Source: Vibrio sp. SNU_ST1 (GTDB lineage Bacteria; Pseudomonadota; Gammaproteobacteria; Enterobacterales; Vibrionaceae). From it: a DNA stretch of 64,000 nt. This document shows, piece after piece, positions 36,536 to 45,884 of the stretch (the stretch's first letter is position 1; the number at the start of each line of letters is the position of its first letter). The notes beneath the pieces are model-generated. The model searched no databases. It was not told the DNA's origin and saw only the letters and a list, made by a program, of their open reading frames with translations. The position numbers and the translations under genes were made by a program. The stretch is taken from positions 2,480,001 through 2,544,000 of the forward strand of contig NZ_CP130748.1 in NCBI RefSeq assembly GCF_030563405.1. Reading direction: 5' to 3'.

Positions 36536-37503
36536 AAACTTACTCCTGGTGCACCTAGTGCATCAATAACAATAATGATCCCAGGCCCTAACGCGACAAT
36601 AAAAAAGCAAGGCCAAATAAACAACAGCATAGGGAACAACATTTTTGTCGGTATCTTGGCCGCGATTTCTTCAGCAGCTTGCTGACGCTTATCTCGAAAA
36701 TCTACCGTATAATCACGAAGAGTCTGCGCTAAGCTTCCCCCCATTCTAGACGCATGAGAAAGCAAAGAAACCAGCCCCTCTAATTCGACCAATCCCGTCC
36801 GGTCAATGAACTGCCTCAGCGCATCTGGCATGGTTACACCTGCTTGTATCTTGGCAAAAACCGTCTCTAATTCATCAGCTAACTCTGGCTGAGAAACATA
36901 AAGCTCAGAAGCAACTCGTCCAAGTGCTGCATTAAAGCCTAGACCAGATTCCGTACAAACCACAAGAAGATCAAGTGCATCTGGCACACCATTTCTAATT
37001 TTCTTCTGACGCTCTTTTTGCCACTTGCTCAAAATAATATTGGGGGTAAAAGTCCCAAGGAAAACACAGGTCATAATCAACAAATTATTGTAACTGCCGC
37101 CAAATGATATGTAATAAACCATAAAACCAGCGATGATACCTACCAAGCTCGATAACACTTTCAACGCATAAAAAACCGATAACGCATTTTTTTCATGAAA
37201 CCCCGCATGCATAAGCTTTTGTGAGTAGGTTTCATTATCCTTTTTATTGCCTTTACTAAGAAAAGGACTCAGTGACTCCAGCGTATTAGAGAAGTTATAA
37301 GGCTTCCTATTATTAGGTGAACCTGCCTCTGATATCTGTCTAAGCTTCTTATCTAAAGGGGAGCGTGCTCCTAAAAAAAGAAATCCTAGGGTTAATGTTA
37401 ACAAGACGGTGGTAAGCAAAATCATTGCATAGATAACCATCTGAGAGCTGACTCCAAAGTCGGCTAACATTTGCTTCCAAATTTCAATATTTAATAATTC
37501 CAT
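36532..37503 (-). CDS. tadC: TadC, inner-membrane platform protein of the Flp pilus
   Basis: 323 aa, T2SSF domain in the C-terminal two thirds (GVPDALDLLVVCTESGLGFNAAL..., DYTVDFRDKRQQAAEE). Four hydrophobic segments: near residues 15-45, two near 105-150, and one at 285-315. With TadB it forms the platform on which the TadA ATPase works. It lies 3 nt after tadB. Confidence 0.92.
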   Translation of the reverse strand: MELLNIEIWKQMLADFGVSSQMVIYAMILLTTVLLTLTLGFLFLGARSPLDKKLRQISEAGSPNNRKPYNFSNTLESLSPFLSKGNKKDNETYSQKLMHAGFHEKNALSVFYALKVLSSLVGIIAGFMVYYISFGGSYNNLLIMTCVFLGTFTPNIILSKWQKERQKKIRNGVPDALDLLVVCTESGLGFNAALGRVASELYVSQPELADELETVFAKIQAGVTMPDALRQFIDRTGLVELEGLVSLLSHASRMGGSLAQTLRDYTVDFRDKRQQAAEEIAAKIPTKMLFPMLLFIWPCFFIVALGPGIIIVIDALGAPGVSL

Positions 37504-37506
37504 AGG

Positions 37507-38472
37507 TTAAATCTCTATGCTGATGATCTTTTTAATCCATAGGGCTCCGATCGCTAAAAGTACGATCCCAACACTGACCATCGAAACGCCGCGCGGGTCA
37601 TTATAAAGCGGCTCAATATAATCCGGATTAGCCACTTTTAAAGCAAAAAACAAACCAAATGGGGATAAGGTTAATATCCATGCTGATAACCGACTTTCAG
37701 CAGAAAGCGTTTTTATTTTCCTTTCGAGCTTAAAGCGAGACCTGAGAACTTCAGATACTTTTTGAAGATTTTCGGAGAGGTTGCCCCCCGTTTCTTTCTG
37801 CAACATTACCGCACTCGAAAAAGCCAACATTGATACGGTGGGGACACGTTCTGCCATCTGTAAAATAGCCAAACGTAAGTCGTATCCATAGTTAAGTAGA
37901 TTGTAGGTATTTTTAAACTCAGCACCGATAGGATCCGGTAGCTCTTCACCAACCTCATTGAATGATTGAACCAACGGCTGCCCAGCTTGTAATGCCCGTC
38001 GAATAATATCCAACGCTTCAGGGAGCTGCTCTTCAAACCGAGCCATTCGATAAGTCACTCGATTTTGCACATACAGGTAAGCAACAACCCAGACAGCAAT
38101 GAATGCCGTTAGGCTAATGAACCACTCTTGTTGAGTCATTATTGATATCAGTGTGAGCGACACACCACATAGAGAAACAATAAGTAAGAAGCGGCTTAAC
38201 GAAATTCTAATCCCCGCTAGCTCCAACATCCGTTTTAAGCCAGCAAAATAAGGGATAACGATGAGCTTGCGATCTAATGGGGATAAGTCTTTATTATAAT
38301 GCTCTTTGAGCAGCGATAAGCTCTCTTCATCGATATTACGTTGGGTCTCTTTCAAACGTCGAGAAAGCTCTTTATGCTTAGCTTTTTTCCCCGCTGCAGG
38401 CAATAACAAAGCTTGGGAGATAAAAAGCACCGCGATGAATAATAGGCCGAGTGAAACACTTACATTATCCAT
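37507..38472 (-). CDS. tadB: TadB, inner-membrane platform protein of the Flp pilus
   Basis: 321 aa, T2SSF family. It begins with a membrane segment; LPEALDIIRRALQAGQPLVQSF and LQKETGGNLSENLQKVSEVLR are typical of TadB. It has one N-terminal, a central pair of and one or two C-terminal hydrophobic segments. It is paralogous to TadC and 9 nt from tadA. Confidence 0.93.
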   Translation of the reverse strand: MDNVSVSLGLLFIAVLFISQALLLPAAGKKAKHKELSRRLKETQRNIDEESLSLLKEHYNKDLSPLDRKLIVIPYFAGLKRMLELAGIRISLSRFLLIVSLCGVSLTLISIMTQQEWFISLTAFIAVWVVAYLYVQNRVTYRMARFEEQLPEALDIIRRALQAGQPLVQSFNEVGEELPDPIGAEFKNTYNLLNYGYDLRLAILQMAERVPTVSMLAFSSAVMLQKETGGNLSENLQKVSEVLRSRFKLERKIKTLSAESRLSAWILTLSPFGLFFALKVANPDYIEPLYNDPRGVSMVSVGIVLLAIGALWIKKIISIEI

Positions 38473-38481
38473 AATCTCTCC

Positions 38482-39933
38482 TTAACCATGAGTCTCAGTG
38501 AAGAGCTCGAAAGGCAGATCGAGTCCACGTTTAACTAACTGGTCATGATATTGAGGTACGACCCCCGTAGCAGTGAAATAGCCGATAATATTGCCATCTT
38601 CATCAATACCTTTACGTTGAAAACGGAAAATTTCCGACATGGTAATCACCTCCCCCTCCATGCCGTTGATCTCTTGAATGCTCACCATACGGCGCTTACC
38701 ATCTTCTTGTCGTTCCATTTGGACAACAAGGTGGATAGCCGAAGCAATTTGGGCTCTTAAGTTTTTGGTTGAAATGTTCCAACCAGCCATAGAGAACATG
38801 TTTTCGACACGGCTTAAGGCATCTCGGGGGGTATTGGCGTGAATAGTCGCAAGAGACCCATCGTGACCAGTATTCATTGCCGCCAACATATCAACGGCTT
38901 CGCTACCACGCACCTCACCAACTACAATTCGGTCTGGTCGCATACGTAAGGTGTTTTTTACTAACTCTCTCTGACTAATCTCCCCTTTCCCTTCTAAGTT
39001 AGCAGGGCGGGTTTCTAGGCGAATAACATGGGGTTGTTGAAGTTGTAACTCTGCAGAGTCTTCAATAGTAATGATTCGTTGGTCTCGAGGGATGAAACCA
39101 GAAAAGATATTCAGTGTAGTGGTTTTTCCCGACCCCGTCCCTCCTGAAATCAAGATATTAAGCTCACCTTTCACTGCTGCTTCGACAAACTTAGCCATTT
39201 GAGGCGAGACGGAGTCGTAGCTAATCAAGTTATCCATCGTCAAACGATCAACGGCAAAACGACGGATCGAAACGGAAGGACCATCTAAAGCAAGAGGTGG
39301 AATAATGGCGTTAACACGTGACCCATCGACTAAGCGCGCATCTACCATAGGTGATGCTTCATCTATTCTACGTCCGACCTGACTTACTATGCGGTCGATA
39401 ATGTTTCTTAAGTGGCGATCATCAAGAAAAGTATATGGCGTTTTTTCGAGTTTACCTCTTCGCTCAACGTAAACACTTTTAGGGCCATTGACCAATATAT
39501 CGGAGACCGTTTGATCGGCTAATAGAGGCTCAAGCGGCCCAAGGCCAAAAACCTCATCTTCTATCTGTTTTATTACCCGTTTACGCCCTTCGGCACTCAG
39601 CGCATGACTACCATCGTCAGCCATTAACTGTACGATTGCTTCGTGTAAATCAAGCTTAGCGCGCTCTTTTTCTAAACTCGAAAGCAACCCTAAATCCAAG
39701 GTTTCAAGCAACTGCTTATGAAAAAAGTGTTTTATTGATAACTCTTGTTCCAGTACTTTTCGAGCCTCATCGATCGCCTTTTCCTTTTCGACGTTAGCTT
39801 CAGCATTCCGAGAGTGACTAGACTTCTCAACATTTGATAAATGTTCAACAGGGTTGGCATCTTCTGAATCATGCGAAATCTGTTCTACTTTTTTTTCAAA
39901 CTCTGGATTTACATTTTTTCGTTTAAAAAACAT
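38482..39933 (-). CDS. tadA: TadA/CpaF, pilus assembly ATPase
   Basis: 483 aa, secretion ATPase of the VirB11/GspE class that drives Flp pilus extension and probably retraction. Motifs: Walker A GGTGSGKT (264-271), Asp box ITIEDSAEL (288-296), Walker B RIVVGEVRG (335-343), His box TGHDGSLATIHAN (355-367). The N-terminal 60 residues are charged and variable. All catalytic motifs are intact. It lies 33 nt after tadZ. Confidence 0.96.
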   Translation of the reverse strand: MFFKRKNVNPEFEKKVEQISHDSEDANPVEHLSNVEKSSHSRNAEANVEKEKAIDEARKVLEQELSIKHFFHKQLLETLDLGLLSSLEKERAKLDLHEAIVQLMADDGSHALSAEGRKRVIKQIEDEVFGLGPLEPLLADQTVSDILVNGPKSVYVERRGKLEKTPYTFLDDRHLRNIIDRIVSQVGRRIDEASPMVDARLVDGSRVNAIIPPLALDGPSVSIRRFAVDRLTMDNLISYDSVSPQMAKFVEAAVKGELNILISGGTGSGKTTTLNIFSGFIPRDQRIITIEDSAELQLQQPHVIRLETRPANLEGKGEISQRELVKNTLRMRPDRIVVGEVRGSEAVDMLAAMNTGHDGSLATIHANTPRDALSRVENMFSMAGWNISTKNLRAQIASAIHLVVQMERQEDGKRRMVSIQEINGMEGEVITMSEIFRFQRKGIDEDGNIIGYFTATGVVPQYHDQLVKRGLDLPFELFTETHG

Positions 39934-39966
39934 TACAATCCCTCGTATTTACTATTCATCAACCCA

Positions 39967-41181
39967 TTATGAAAACAATTTTTTCAACCACCCTTTCTCT
40001 TCTTGTTCTGGTGGCGAAAGAACGTGAGACAAGTCGATGATAGAGCGAGTAATAGAACTTTTCTTTCTCGACTGAACTAGCGGTTGCCCCAAGTTGGCAC
40101 TCTCTAACGCAACTTTGAAATCATTAGGCATAAGGTGTATGTCATGCTTACCTACCGCCTGCTCAATATCTTTTAACTTAATTGAGTGTCGCTTTTCATA
40201 ACGGTTCAGAATGACCTCGATTGAATCACTTTGTAAGCCGTACTCAAATTTCAGAGACTTAATGAGTCGACTTGTGTTTTTGACTGACACTAGGCTTTGT
40301 TGCAAAACGAGAAGCACTTTTGTTGCTGGTGATATTGCGGATGCAAACACATGGTCTAGCCCTCTAGAGAGGTCAATGATCACATAAGGGTAAAAACGGC
40401 GTAATATCGGGAGCAATCGGCCTATTTTCTGTGCTTGTTCAAAGTCATCAGCATTGTTCTCATGCTTAAAGCTTAGAACATGTAAGCCAGATTCGTGCTT
40501 ATTTACTAAAGTTCCTAACGATATTTCATCTAGATCATTCGAACTGTTGATAGCATCCGAAACACTATAAGTAGGAACAATATTTAAATAATCAGGAATC
40601 ACACCAAATTGAAGGTCGATATCAAGTAACAAAACCTCACCGGGATGCTGACTGGCCATCTCAATAGCGGTATTCAACGCCAAGGTGGTCGCCCCCATTC
40701 CCCCCTTGGTGTTTAAAAACAGAATAAACTCACCGTAGCTTGAGTTCTCAAGCTTTTCAGCCGCCGTTTTCTTAAGCAGTGGGAGCAAATCAGAAAGAGT
40801 CACGTTGTGAGATAAGAAATCAGAAGCCCCTAGACGCAGCGCGATTTTTAATGAGCCATTGTCACTTTCATCACCGAGTACAACTAAAGATAAATCTTGT
40901 TCTTCTAGCGATAGGTCATATCCCTGTAGCTCAACCATTTTTTGAGCCCAGTTGCCATGTGCTTCAACAAAAATAAGTTCTGGAACATCGGCATTTTTTA
41001 AGTATTCCTCACTCATTGCTGCGAGAGAGAATGCTGTCACATGTACATTTCGACATTTCTTTAGCTCATGACTCATATGTGAGTGAAAGCCATCAGTACT
41101 ATAGATCAACCAGACCTTTAGGTTTGTTCTCAAACGCGTAATATCGTTCTCATTAGGCGTAATTTTGACCGCTTCCCCCAT
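39967..41181 (-). CDS. tadZ: TadZ/CpaE, ParA/MinD-like localisation protein
   Basis: 404 aa. The N-terminal part (about 20-145) is receiver-like without the usual phosphoacceptor pattern. The C-terminal part is a ParA/MinD-family ATPase with an atypical Walker A, KGGMGATT (159-166), in which Ala replaces the second lysine, as is usual for TadZ. It directs the Tad machine to a cell pole. It follows tadF by 24 nt. Confidence 0.93.
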   Translation of the reverse strand: MGEAVKITPNENDITRLRTNLKVWLIYSTDGFHSHMSHELKKCRNVHVTAFSLAAMSEEYLKNADVPELIFVEAHGNWAQKMVELQGYDLSLEEQDLSLVVLGDESDNGSLKIALRLGASDFLSHNVTLSDLLPLLKKTAAEKLENSSYGEFILFLNTKGGMGATTLALNTAIEMASQHPGEVLLLDIDLQFGVIPDYLNIVPTYSVSDAINSSNDLDEISLGTLVNKHESGLHVLSFKHENNADDFEQAQKIGRLLPILRRFYPYVIIDLSRGLDHVFASAISPATKVLLVLQQSLVSVKNTSRLIKSLKFEYGLQSDSIEVILNRYEKRHSIKLKDIEQAVGKHDIHLMPNDFKVALESANLGQPLVQSRKKSSITRSIIDLSHVLSPPEQEEKGWLKKLFS

Positions 41182-41205
41182 ACCGCTACTCCTGTATAAA
41201 ATAAC

Positions 41206-41700
41206 TTATGGACACCGATTCCGAGTTTCGGAGTCCGCCCTTACCACACCTAAACTTTCTGCAGGTAAGATGGTTTCAAATGAGGGAGCAGCCAAGTAAC
41301 CACTCGTACCTAAAAAACTCAAATTATCAATTAATTGAATTCCGTACCCTGTCGCTCGTGCCCTTACAAATTTAATGCTACTAAAGACAGGATCCGTATC
41401 ATAACCAGATGTAATTTCATTCCCACTAACATCTAAATATGCAACTTCCAAATTAGCCGCGGTAAAACCAACAAGAGGGAGATCAGCGACAACCATTCCC
41501 GCGATATTGTCCCTATCAGCAACGTAGCAAACCGTCGCCAATCTTGCGGCTTTCCTGGTCGCCTCACTGACCATTTGAAGTGAAAATATATAAGCACCCA
41601 GCGCTAAAATAAGGAAAACCAAGAGAAAAACTAGCCAAGACACTATGGTAAATTCGATAATAGCGATGCCTTTAATACGCCCTTTGTACCGTTTCATCAC
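41206..41700 (-). CDS. tadF: TadF-type minor pseudopilin
   Basis: 164 aa with a type IV prepilin-like N-terminus: a basic leader, then G/IAIIEFTIVSWLVFLL with the conserved Glu at +5. A single hydrophobic helix follows, then a periplasmic domain. TadE and TadF are processed by TadV and needed for pilus assembly. It overlaps the previous pseudopilin gene by 4 nt. The choice between TadE and TadF is by order and size. Confidence 0.85.
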   Translation of the reverse strand: MMKRYKGRIKGIAIIEFTIVSWLVFLLVFLILALGAYIFSLQMVSEATRKAARLATVCYVADRDNIAGMVVADLPLVGFTAANLEVAYLDVSGNEITSGYDTDPVFSSIKFVRARATGYGIQLIDNLSFLGTSGYLAAPSFETILPAESLGVVRADSETRNRCP

Positions 41701-42131
41701 AACACCCTCATTATCGAAGAGACACTAATCGGAATAGAAAAGCTCGCCGAAGAAAACGGGATCGACACAAAGTGAGGAATATAATTGTAGGTCACACTCA
41801 CACGTACATAGCTGTCTGTATTCGGTGGGCTAATTGTCACGTCAGAAACAACTAAATTCGACAATATCGCCGTTCCCACCGTATTTTGACCATAAACCAC
41901 TACATTCTGTATTTCTGACGAGGGAGCCAGCGTTCCGCCTTTGGTTCCATAGACTTCACTAACCGCATAGCGCGCACCATTTTGTACAGATTTAGAGATC
42001 ACATTGTAGTGAATCATGATGTTGCCGAATTCAAGCACTAAGATAAGAAAAAACAGTAATACGGGAGTCGCAATTACCATTTCGATAGCAGCAAAACCAG
42101 CATTAGCTTTGTTTAAATGTTTCATAATCAA
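41697..42131 (-). CDS. tadE: TadE-type minor pseudopilin
   Basis: 144 aa; leader ending in NAG, then FAAIEMVIATPVLLFFLILV with Glu at +5, the TadE pattern. A short periplasmic domain follows, including the helix VISKSVQNGARYAV, which is common to TadE-like proteins. It overlaps both neighbours by 4 nt. Confidence 0.88.
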   Translation of the reverse strand: MIMKHLNKANAGFAAIEMVIATPVLLFFLILVLEFGNIMIHYNVISKSVQNGARYAVSEVYGTKGGTLAPSSEIQNVVVYGQNTVGTAILSNLVVSDVTISPPNTDSYVRVSVTYNYIPHFVSIPFSSASFSIPISVSSIMRVL

Positions 42132-43396
42132 GACTCCCCACTATCCGGATCCTTATACAAAACAATCTTATAAGTTCCTTCAGTTGTCGACACAGTACTG
42201 CCAGATCCACCAACAACGCTGCAGGAGTGAATAAATTCGCCAAATACGGCTGGTGTCCCTGAATTATTTGTTGGTGCTTTTTGCAACAAGAAAAAACAAC
42301 CAATTTTATTCACTGTAAAATCAGTGGCCCCACCACTTTTACCAGAACAATCAACCATAGGTATTGCTAAAACTCGACGCCATGCAACACCGTTAGCCGC
42401 ACACCCAGTTCCACCACTCGCGATACAAGCATTAGTATCTATTTCATATTGAGCATAGTCGTAGGTACCATCAAAATCGATATCTCCGGTACTAGCGTCA
42501 ATCGTTATCTCATCGGTAGGCTCTGTAGTCACATAATCTGAAGGGTAATCGGATGCCGATAAGCCACCACCATAATCGCCAAAACGAGTATTCAAACCAT
42601 CGCCTGTGGGGCCAACCGTACCACCAGGTTTGGTCGTAATATCTTCACCAATTTGAACCGGCTGATCATAACTACCACCTAAGCCCTCTTTGATTGTGTT
42701 ACCACCAGAGCCAAAATCCAATAGATGATAATTACCGTTGCCCATTTCCGACAAGCTACTGTCACCTACCTTCAACGCATGAACAGTCCCAACCTCATAA
42801 CCAAACACATTGGTTATTGCTTCGCCAGTAACGTCATGATACCCATCCTCAGGATCAATATCGTTATCAGAGGAGCCATCACCAATGCATACCCCAATCG
42901 GTACAACATTATTAATGACCTCTTGCCCAGAGCTTGGCCCAGCGACTGCACTTGCTGAAACCTCTTTCACTAGCCCAAACATTTGAATAAAAAACTCATC
43001 CATATCCAACGAATCTACTCGAACGCGCACATAAACATCATCGTTTTCACCGAAGGTGGCTGTTCCAGTAAAATCCTGAGGGTCGTTAGAGTAATCAATG
43101 TTTATGGAAGCGGTGGTAAAATCAATCTCATGATTTCCTGTTGACGCTGCCATTGCATTTAGCGCAGTGACTATTTCAGCATCCACCGCATCTTTGTCTT
43201 TACTATTGTCCAGTATGGTTGCCGCAGCTAACGCCGCTGAATCTACAGCATTTTGTAAGCGTGTTTTATTAACCAGCATATGGTTAACATCTACAGCCAA
43301 CGCTGACACAGCTAAGAAAACAAGCAAAGCAGCGGTAACTAATACGACAACTAAGCCTTGCTGTTTTCTGGGACTTTTTGATACTCGATACAACAT
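42128..43396 (-). CDS. tadG: TadG-like pilus assembly protein
   Basis: 422 aa. N-terminus RKQQGLVVVLVTAALLVFLAV is a single hydrophobic segment. VDVNHMLVNKTRLQNAVDSAALAAA follows, the TadG/Flp-assembly N-terminal pattern. The remainder (about 120-420) is an acidic, Gly/Asp-rich extracytoplasmic region (IGDGSSDNDIDPEDG, DYGGGLSASDYPSDY) with several cysteines. No von Willebrand domain motif was seen, unlike long TadG proteins. Confidence 0.82.
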   Translation of the reverse strand: MLYRVSKSPRKQQGLVVVLVTAALLVFLAVSALAVDVNHMLVNKTRLQNAVDSAALAAATILDNSKDKDAVDAEIVTALNAMAASTGNHEIDFTTASINIDYSNDPQDFTGTATFGENDDVYVRVRVDSLDMDEFFIQMFGLVKEVSASAVAGPSSGQEVINNVVPIGVCIGDGSSDNDIDPEDGYHDVTGEAITNVFGYEVGTVHALKVGDSSLSEMGNGNYHLLDFGSGGNTIKEGLGGSYDQPVQIGEDITTKPGGTVGPTGDGLNTRFGDYGGGLSASDYPSDYVTTEPTDEITIDASTGDIDFDGTYDYAQYEIDTNACIASGGTGCAANGVAWRRVLAIPMVDCSGKSGGATDFTVNKIGCFFLLQKAPTNNSGTPAVFGEFIHSCSVVGGSGSTVSTTEGTYKIVLYKDPDSGES

Positions 43397-43412
43397 ATGA
43401 GTACCTCCAGAT

Positions 43413-43661
43413 TTAGTTAAATTCTTCTAAAATCTGGCTACTACTTCCAGACAGTTCTTTTTCACCTCTGCCTACATATCTATCGTAACCAGTCTGCATC
43501 CGCTCCCCTGTACCATCCGGTACCTCGAGTAAGTTCTCTTGGGTCGCATTAGGGTTATACGTTTGTTCTGTTTTTACTAGTGCTACCGAATGCCCTAAAC
43601 GAGCATCATTAGCACAGCCAACTAACACTATTACGAGAAAGACCATCATTATTCTAATCAT
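43413..43661 (-). CDS. Small lipoprotein of the tad locus
   Basis: 82 aa. The start at 43661 (MIRIMMVFLVIVLVGC) is set by AAGGAG upstream; a longer frame to 43709 overlaps rcpA. The lipobox Cys is residue 16. The rest is hydrophilic, with a Gly/Glu-rich end. The position after the secretin gene suggests an RcpB-like outer-membrane accessory, but no sequence similarity to RcpB was recognised. Confidence 0.75.
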   Translation of the reverse strand: MIRIMMVFLVIVLVGCANDARLGHSVALVKTEQTYNPNATQENLLEVPDGTGERMQTGYDRYVGRGEKELSGSSSQILEEFN

Positions 43662-43671
43662 ATCTATCTCC

Positions 43672-45126
43672 TTATAAATCATGCCCAAATGAGCCTTCGC
43701 TACCACCATCTGTCGGTGATATATCCTGTGAAGCTTGAGATTGTTCTGAACCCGATTCAGACGGTTCAGCTATATAAGCACTTCGGCCTAACAAGTAATA
43801 TTCCAAATCATTCGGATCAACGAACGCATCTGTTGGCAAGGTCACTTTACTTCGGTCAATAGGCTTAGCGAGTCTAGGAGTGACAAGAATAACTAACTCG
43901 GTTTCTCCAGAAACATACTCTTGGCTATTAAACAGTTGCCCTAAGATAGGGACATCACCAATACCCGGCATTTTGTTACTCACATCTCTGACATTCTCAC
44001 TGAGTAAACCAGCAATACCGATAGTTTGTCCGTCGGCTAGCTCAAGCGTCGATGACGCGCTTCGACGAGTAATTGGAGGGATAAAGTAGGTCGCATTGGT
44101 TGTTCCTGGGTCAATCGTTAACGAGCTGCTATTGGCGATTTCACTCACATCAACAGCCAAGTTTAGATTGATCTTTTTATCACTCAGAACCGTTGGGATA
44201 AATTTTAATCCAACTCCATACTCTTTATATTCAATCGTAATGCCATCTTCATCAGGCACAGGGATAGGGAATTCACCACCCGCTAAAAACTCAGCCTTGG
44301 AGCCACTTAATGCCGTTAAGTTAGGCTCAGCTAATACTTTCGCCACACCATTCTGTTTTGCAACATCCAGGGCGAATGTAAACAGGGTATTACTATCAAT
44401 GAAGGAGCCTAAAATGCCGTAATCAGTAGAGGTTGGAATATCAAAGATTGGCGTAGCACCTAGAACACCAGCAGGAACTGACGACGCCCCCCAAGAAATA
44501 TTCGATCCGCTCGTTTGGAAGAAGTGAAAGTTTGCATCAAATTTTCTCACCAAGCTTCTTTGAACCTCGGCAACCGTCACTTCCAACATAACTTGTTGAG
44601 CACCGCCAATAGACATCAAGTTGATAACACCTGTCGCTGCCGCTTGCTCGCTACCACTTTCCTTCGATTCATCGGCAGTTTCACCCGAAGAGTAGGTTTC
44701 TGCTATTCGCATCGCTACATTCATTTGTTGCTGATTACTCACCTGCCCACTCAGCAGCAAGCGATTCTGGGCACTGTGCACCTCAATAGTTTCATCAGGA
44801 AGAAACTCATATAACTTCGCTTTTAAGCTATTAAGATCATGAGTGACTTCGATGTTGATCGATTCAATCAGTTGGCCACGGGCATCCCACGCCATTAAGT
44901 TAGTAGCACCTAATTTTTTTCCGATTAAAAACAGCTCGCTCGATTTCAACATCACAATATCAAGTACATCAGGATCACCAAGCGACACTTTGCTCGCTTT
45001 CCCGGACAACACCACATGCGTTGATTTGTGATGAGGAACCGTTACCGTCTTACCCGTTTGTAGAGCAGCAAAGCTCAGTGTAGAGAAACAAACGAAGCTC
45101 AAAATACACGTTATTATTATTTTCAT
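43672..45126 (-). CDS. rcpA: RcpA/CpaC, outer-membrane secretin of the Flp pilus
   Basis: 484 aa. Signal peptide (about 1-20), an N-terminal domain containing GKTVTVPHHKSTHVVLSGKA, a BON-like region (about 100-140), then the secretin domain with VLAEPNLTALSGSKAEFLAGG, GVGLKFIPTVLSD and TIGIAGLLSEN. It forms the gated pore through which the pilus leaves the cell. The C-terminus is Ser/Gln-rich. Confidence 0.94.
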   Translation of the reverse strand: MKIIITCILSFVCFSTLSFAALQTGKTVTVPHHKSTHVVLSGKASKVSLGDPDVLDIVMLKSSELFLIGKKLGATNLMAWDARGQLIESINIEVTHDLNSLKAKLYEFLPDETIEVHSAQNRLLLSGQVSNQQQMNVAMRIAETYSSGETADESKESGSEQAAATGVINLMSIGGAQQVMLEVTVAEVQRSLVRKFDANFHFFQTSGSNISWGASSVPAGVLGATPIFDIPTSTDYGILGSFIDSNTLFTFALDVAKQNGVAKVLAEPNLTALSGSKAEFLAGGEFPIPVPDEDGITIEYKEYGVGLKFIPTVLSDKKINLNLAVDVSEIANSSSLTIDPGTTNATYFIPPITRRSASSTLELADGQTIGIAGLLSENVRDVSNKMPGIGDVPILGQLFNSQEYVSGETELVILVTPRLAKPIDRSKVTLPTDAFVDPNDLEYYLLGRSAYIAEPSESGSEQSQASQDISPTDGGSEGSFGHDL

Positions 45127-45134
45127 AACTCACC

Positions 45135-45884
45135 TCAATCCTTGACGCGAACACTGGATGCTTGAGTACCTTTAATGATCGTTACGCTCGGCTTAGGTAC
45201 GTATCGACGAACAACTTTTTTGTCAACTTCATGAGGATTTCTCAGTGTCAGTTGAATACTGCCCTTGCTCTTTGCTGTTAAAAGTTTTTCAGCATCTTTA
45301 GGTGAAACCTCTAACGTCACAGCTCGTACGATAATAGGGCTGTTTTCTTTCGTTTTTGCTGTTTGGTCTACAGCTAGTACCTTGATGTCTTTCAACACGG
45401 TACGGGTTGTTACTGAATTTTTGCTATACGAAACCGTGCTAAGAATATCGACTTTATTGCCGGGCAATAGAAAACCAGCCACGCCAATAACGTCATCCAC
45501 TCGTATTGTGACCGCTCGTTTATTCTCAGGTATTAATGCAGCAAGCGTTGAGCCTTCTCCTGGAATAGTAAAACGCATTTTGTGGAGCAATTCGCCAGCA
45601 TAAACAGTATTGGCTACAACCTTGCCAACCAATTCAGATGCATCGGTATAATTATTTTCATTGATCCAATCAACTTCGATCAGCTTTGTCGCTAAGAACT
45701 GCTCCTCAATAATGGTTCCAGCTTCAATTTCTTGTGATGCCACCACTACCGGGTGACGCTCCACAGTCTCGACTTCAACAGTCGGTTGAACTTGATCTTC
45801 CATCCACTGCTTAGCAAAAAATACAGCTGCTAAGCCAAATACTACGGACAGTAAAAACAGTAGGAAAACTTGACTCTTATTCAT
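45135..45884 (-). CDS. rcpC: RcpC/CpaB, Flp pilus assembly protein with SAF domain
   Basis: 250 aa. The start at 45884 (MNKSQVFLLFLLSVVF) gives a normal CpaB with one N-terminal membrane segment. The longer frame to 46079 lies inside the upstream ATPase gene. The SAF domain (VVVASQEIEAGTIIEEQFL, about 48-115) is followed by the RcpC domain (RAVTIRVDDVIGVAGFLLPGNKVDIL). It overlaps the ATPase gene by 8 nt. Confidence 0.92.
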   Translation of the reverse strand: MNKSQVFLLFLLSVVFGLAAVFFAKQWMEDQVQPTVEVETVERHPVVVASQEIEAGTIIEEQFLATKLIEVDWINENNYTDASELVGKVVANTVYAGELLHKMRFTIPGEGSTLAALIPENKRAVTIRVDDVIGVAGFLLPGNKVDILSTVSYSKNSVTTRTVLKDIKVLAVDQTAKTKENSPIIVRAVTLEVSPKDAEKLLTAKSKGSIQLTLRNPHEVDKKVVRRYVPKPSVTIIKGTQASSVRVKD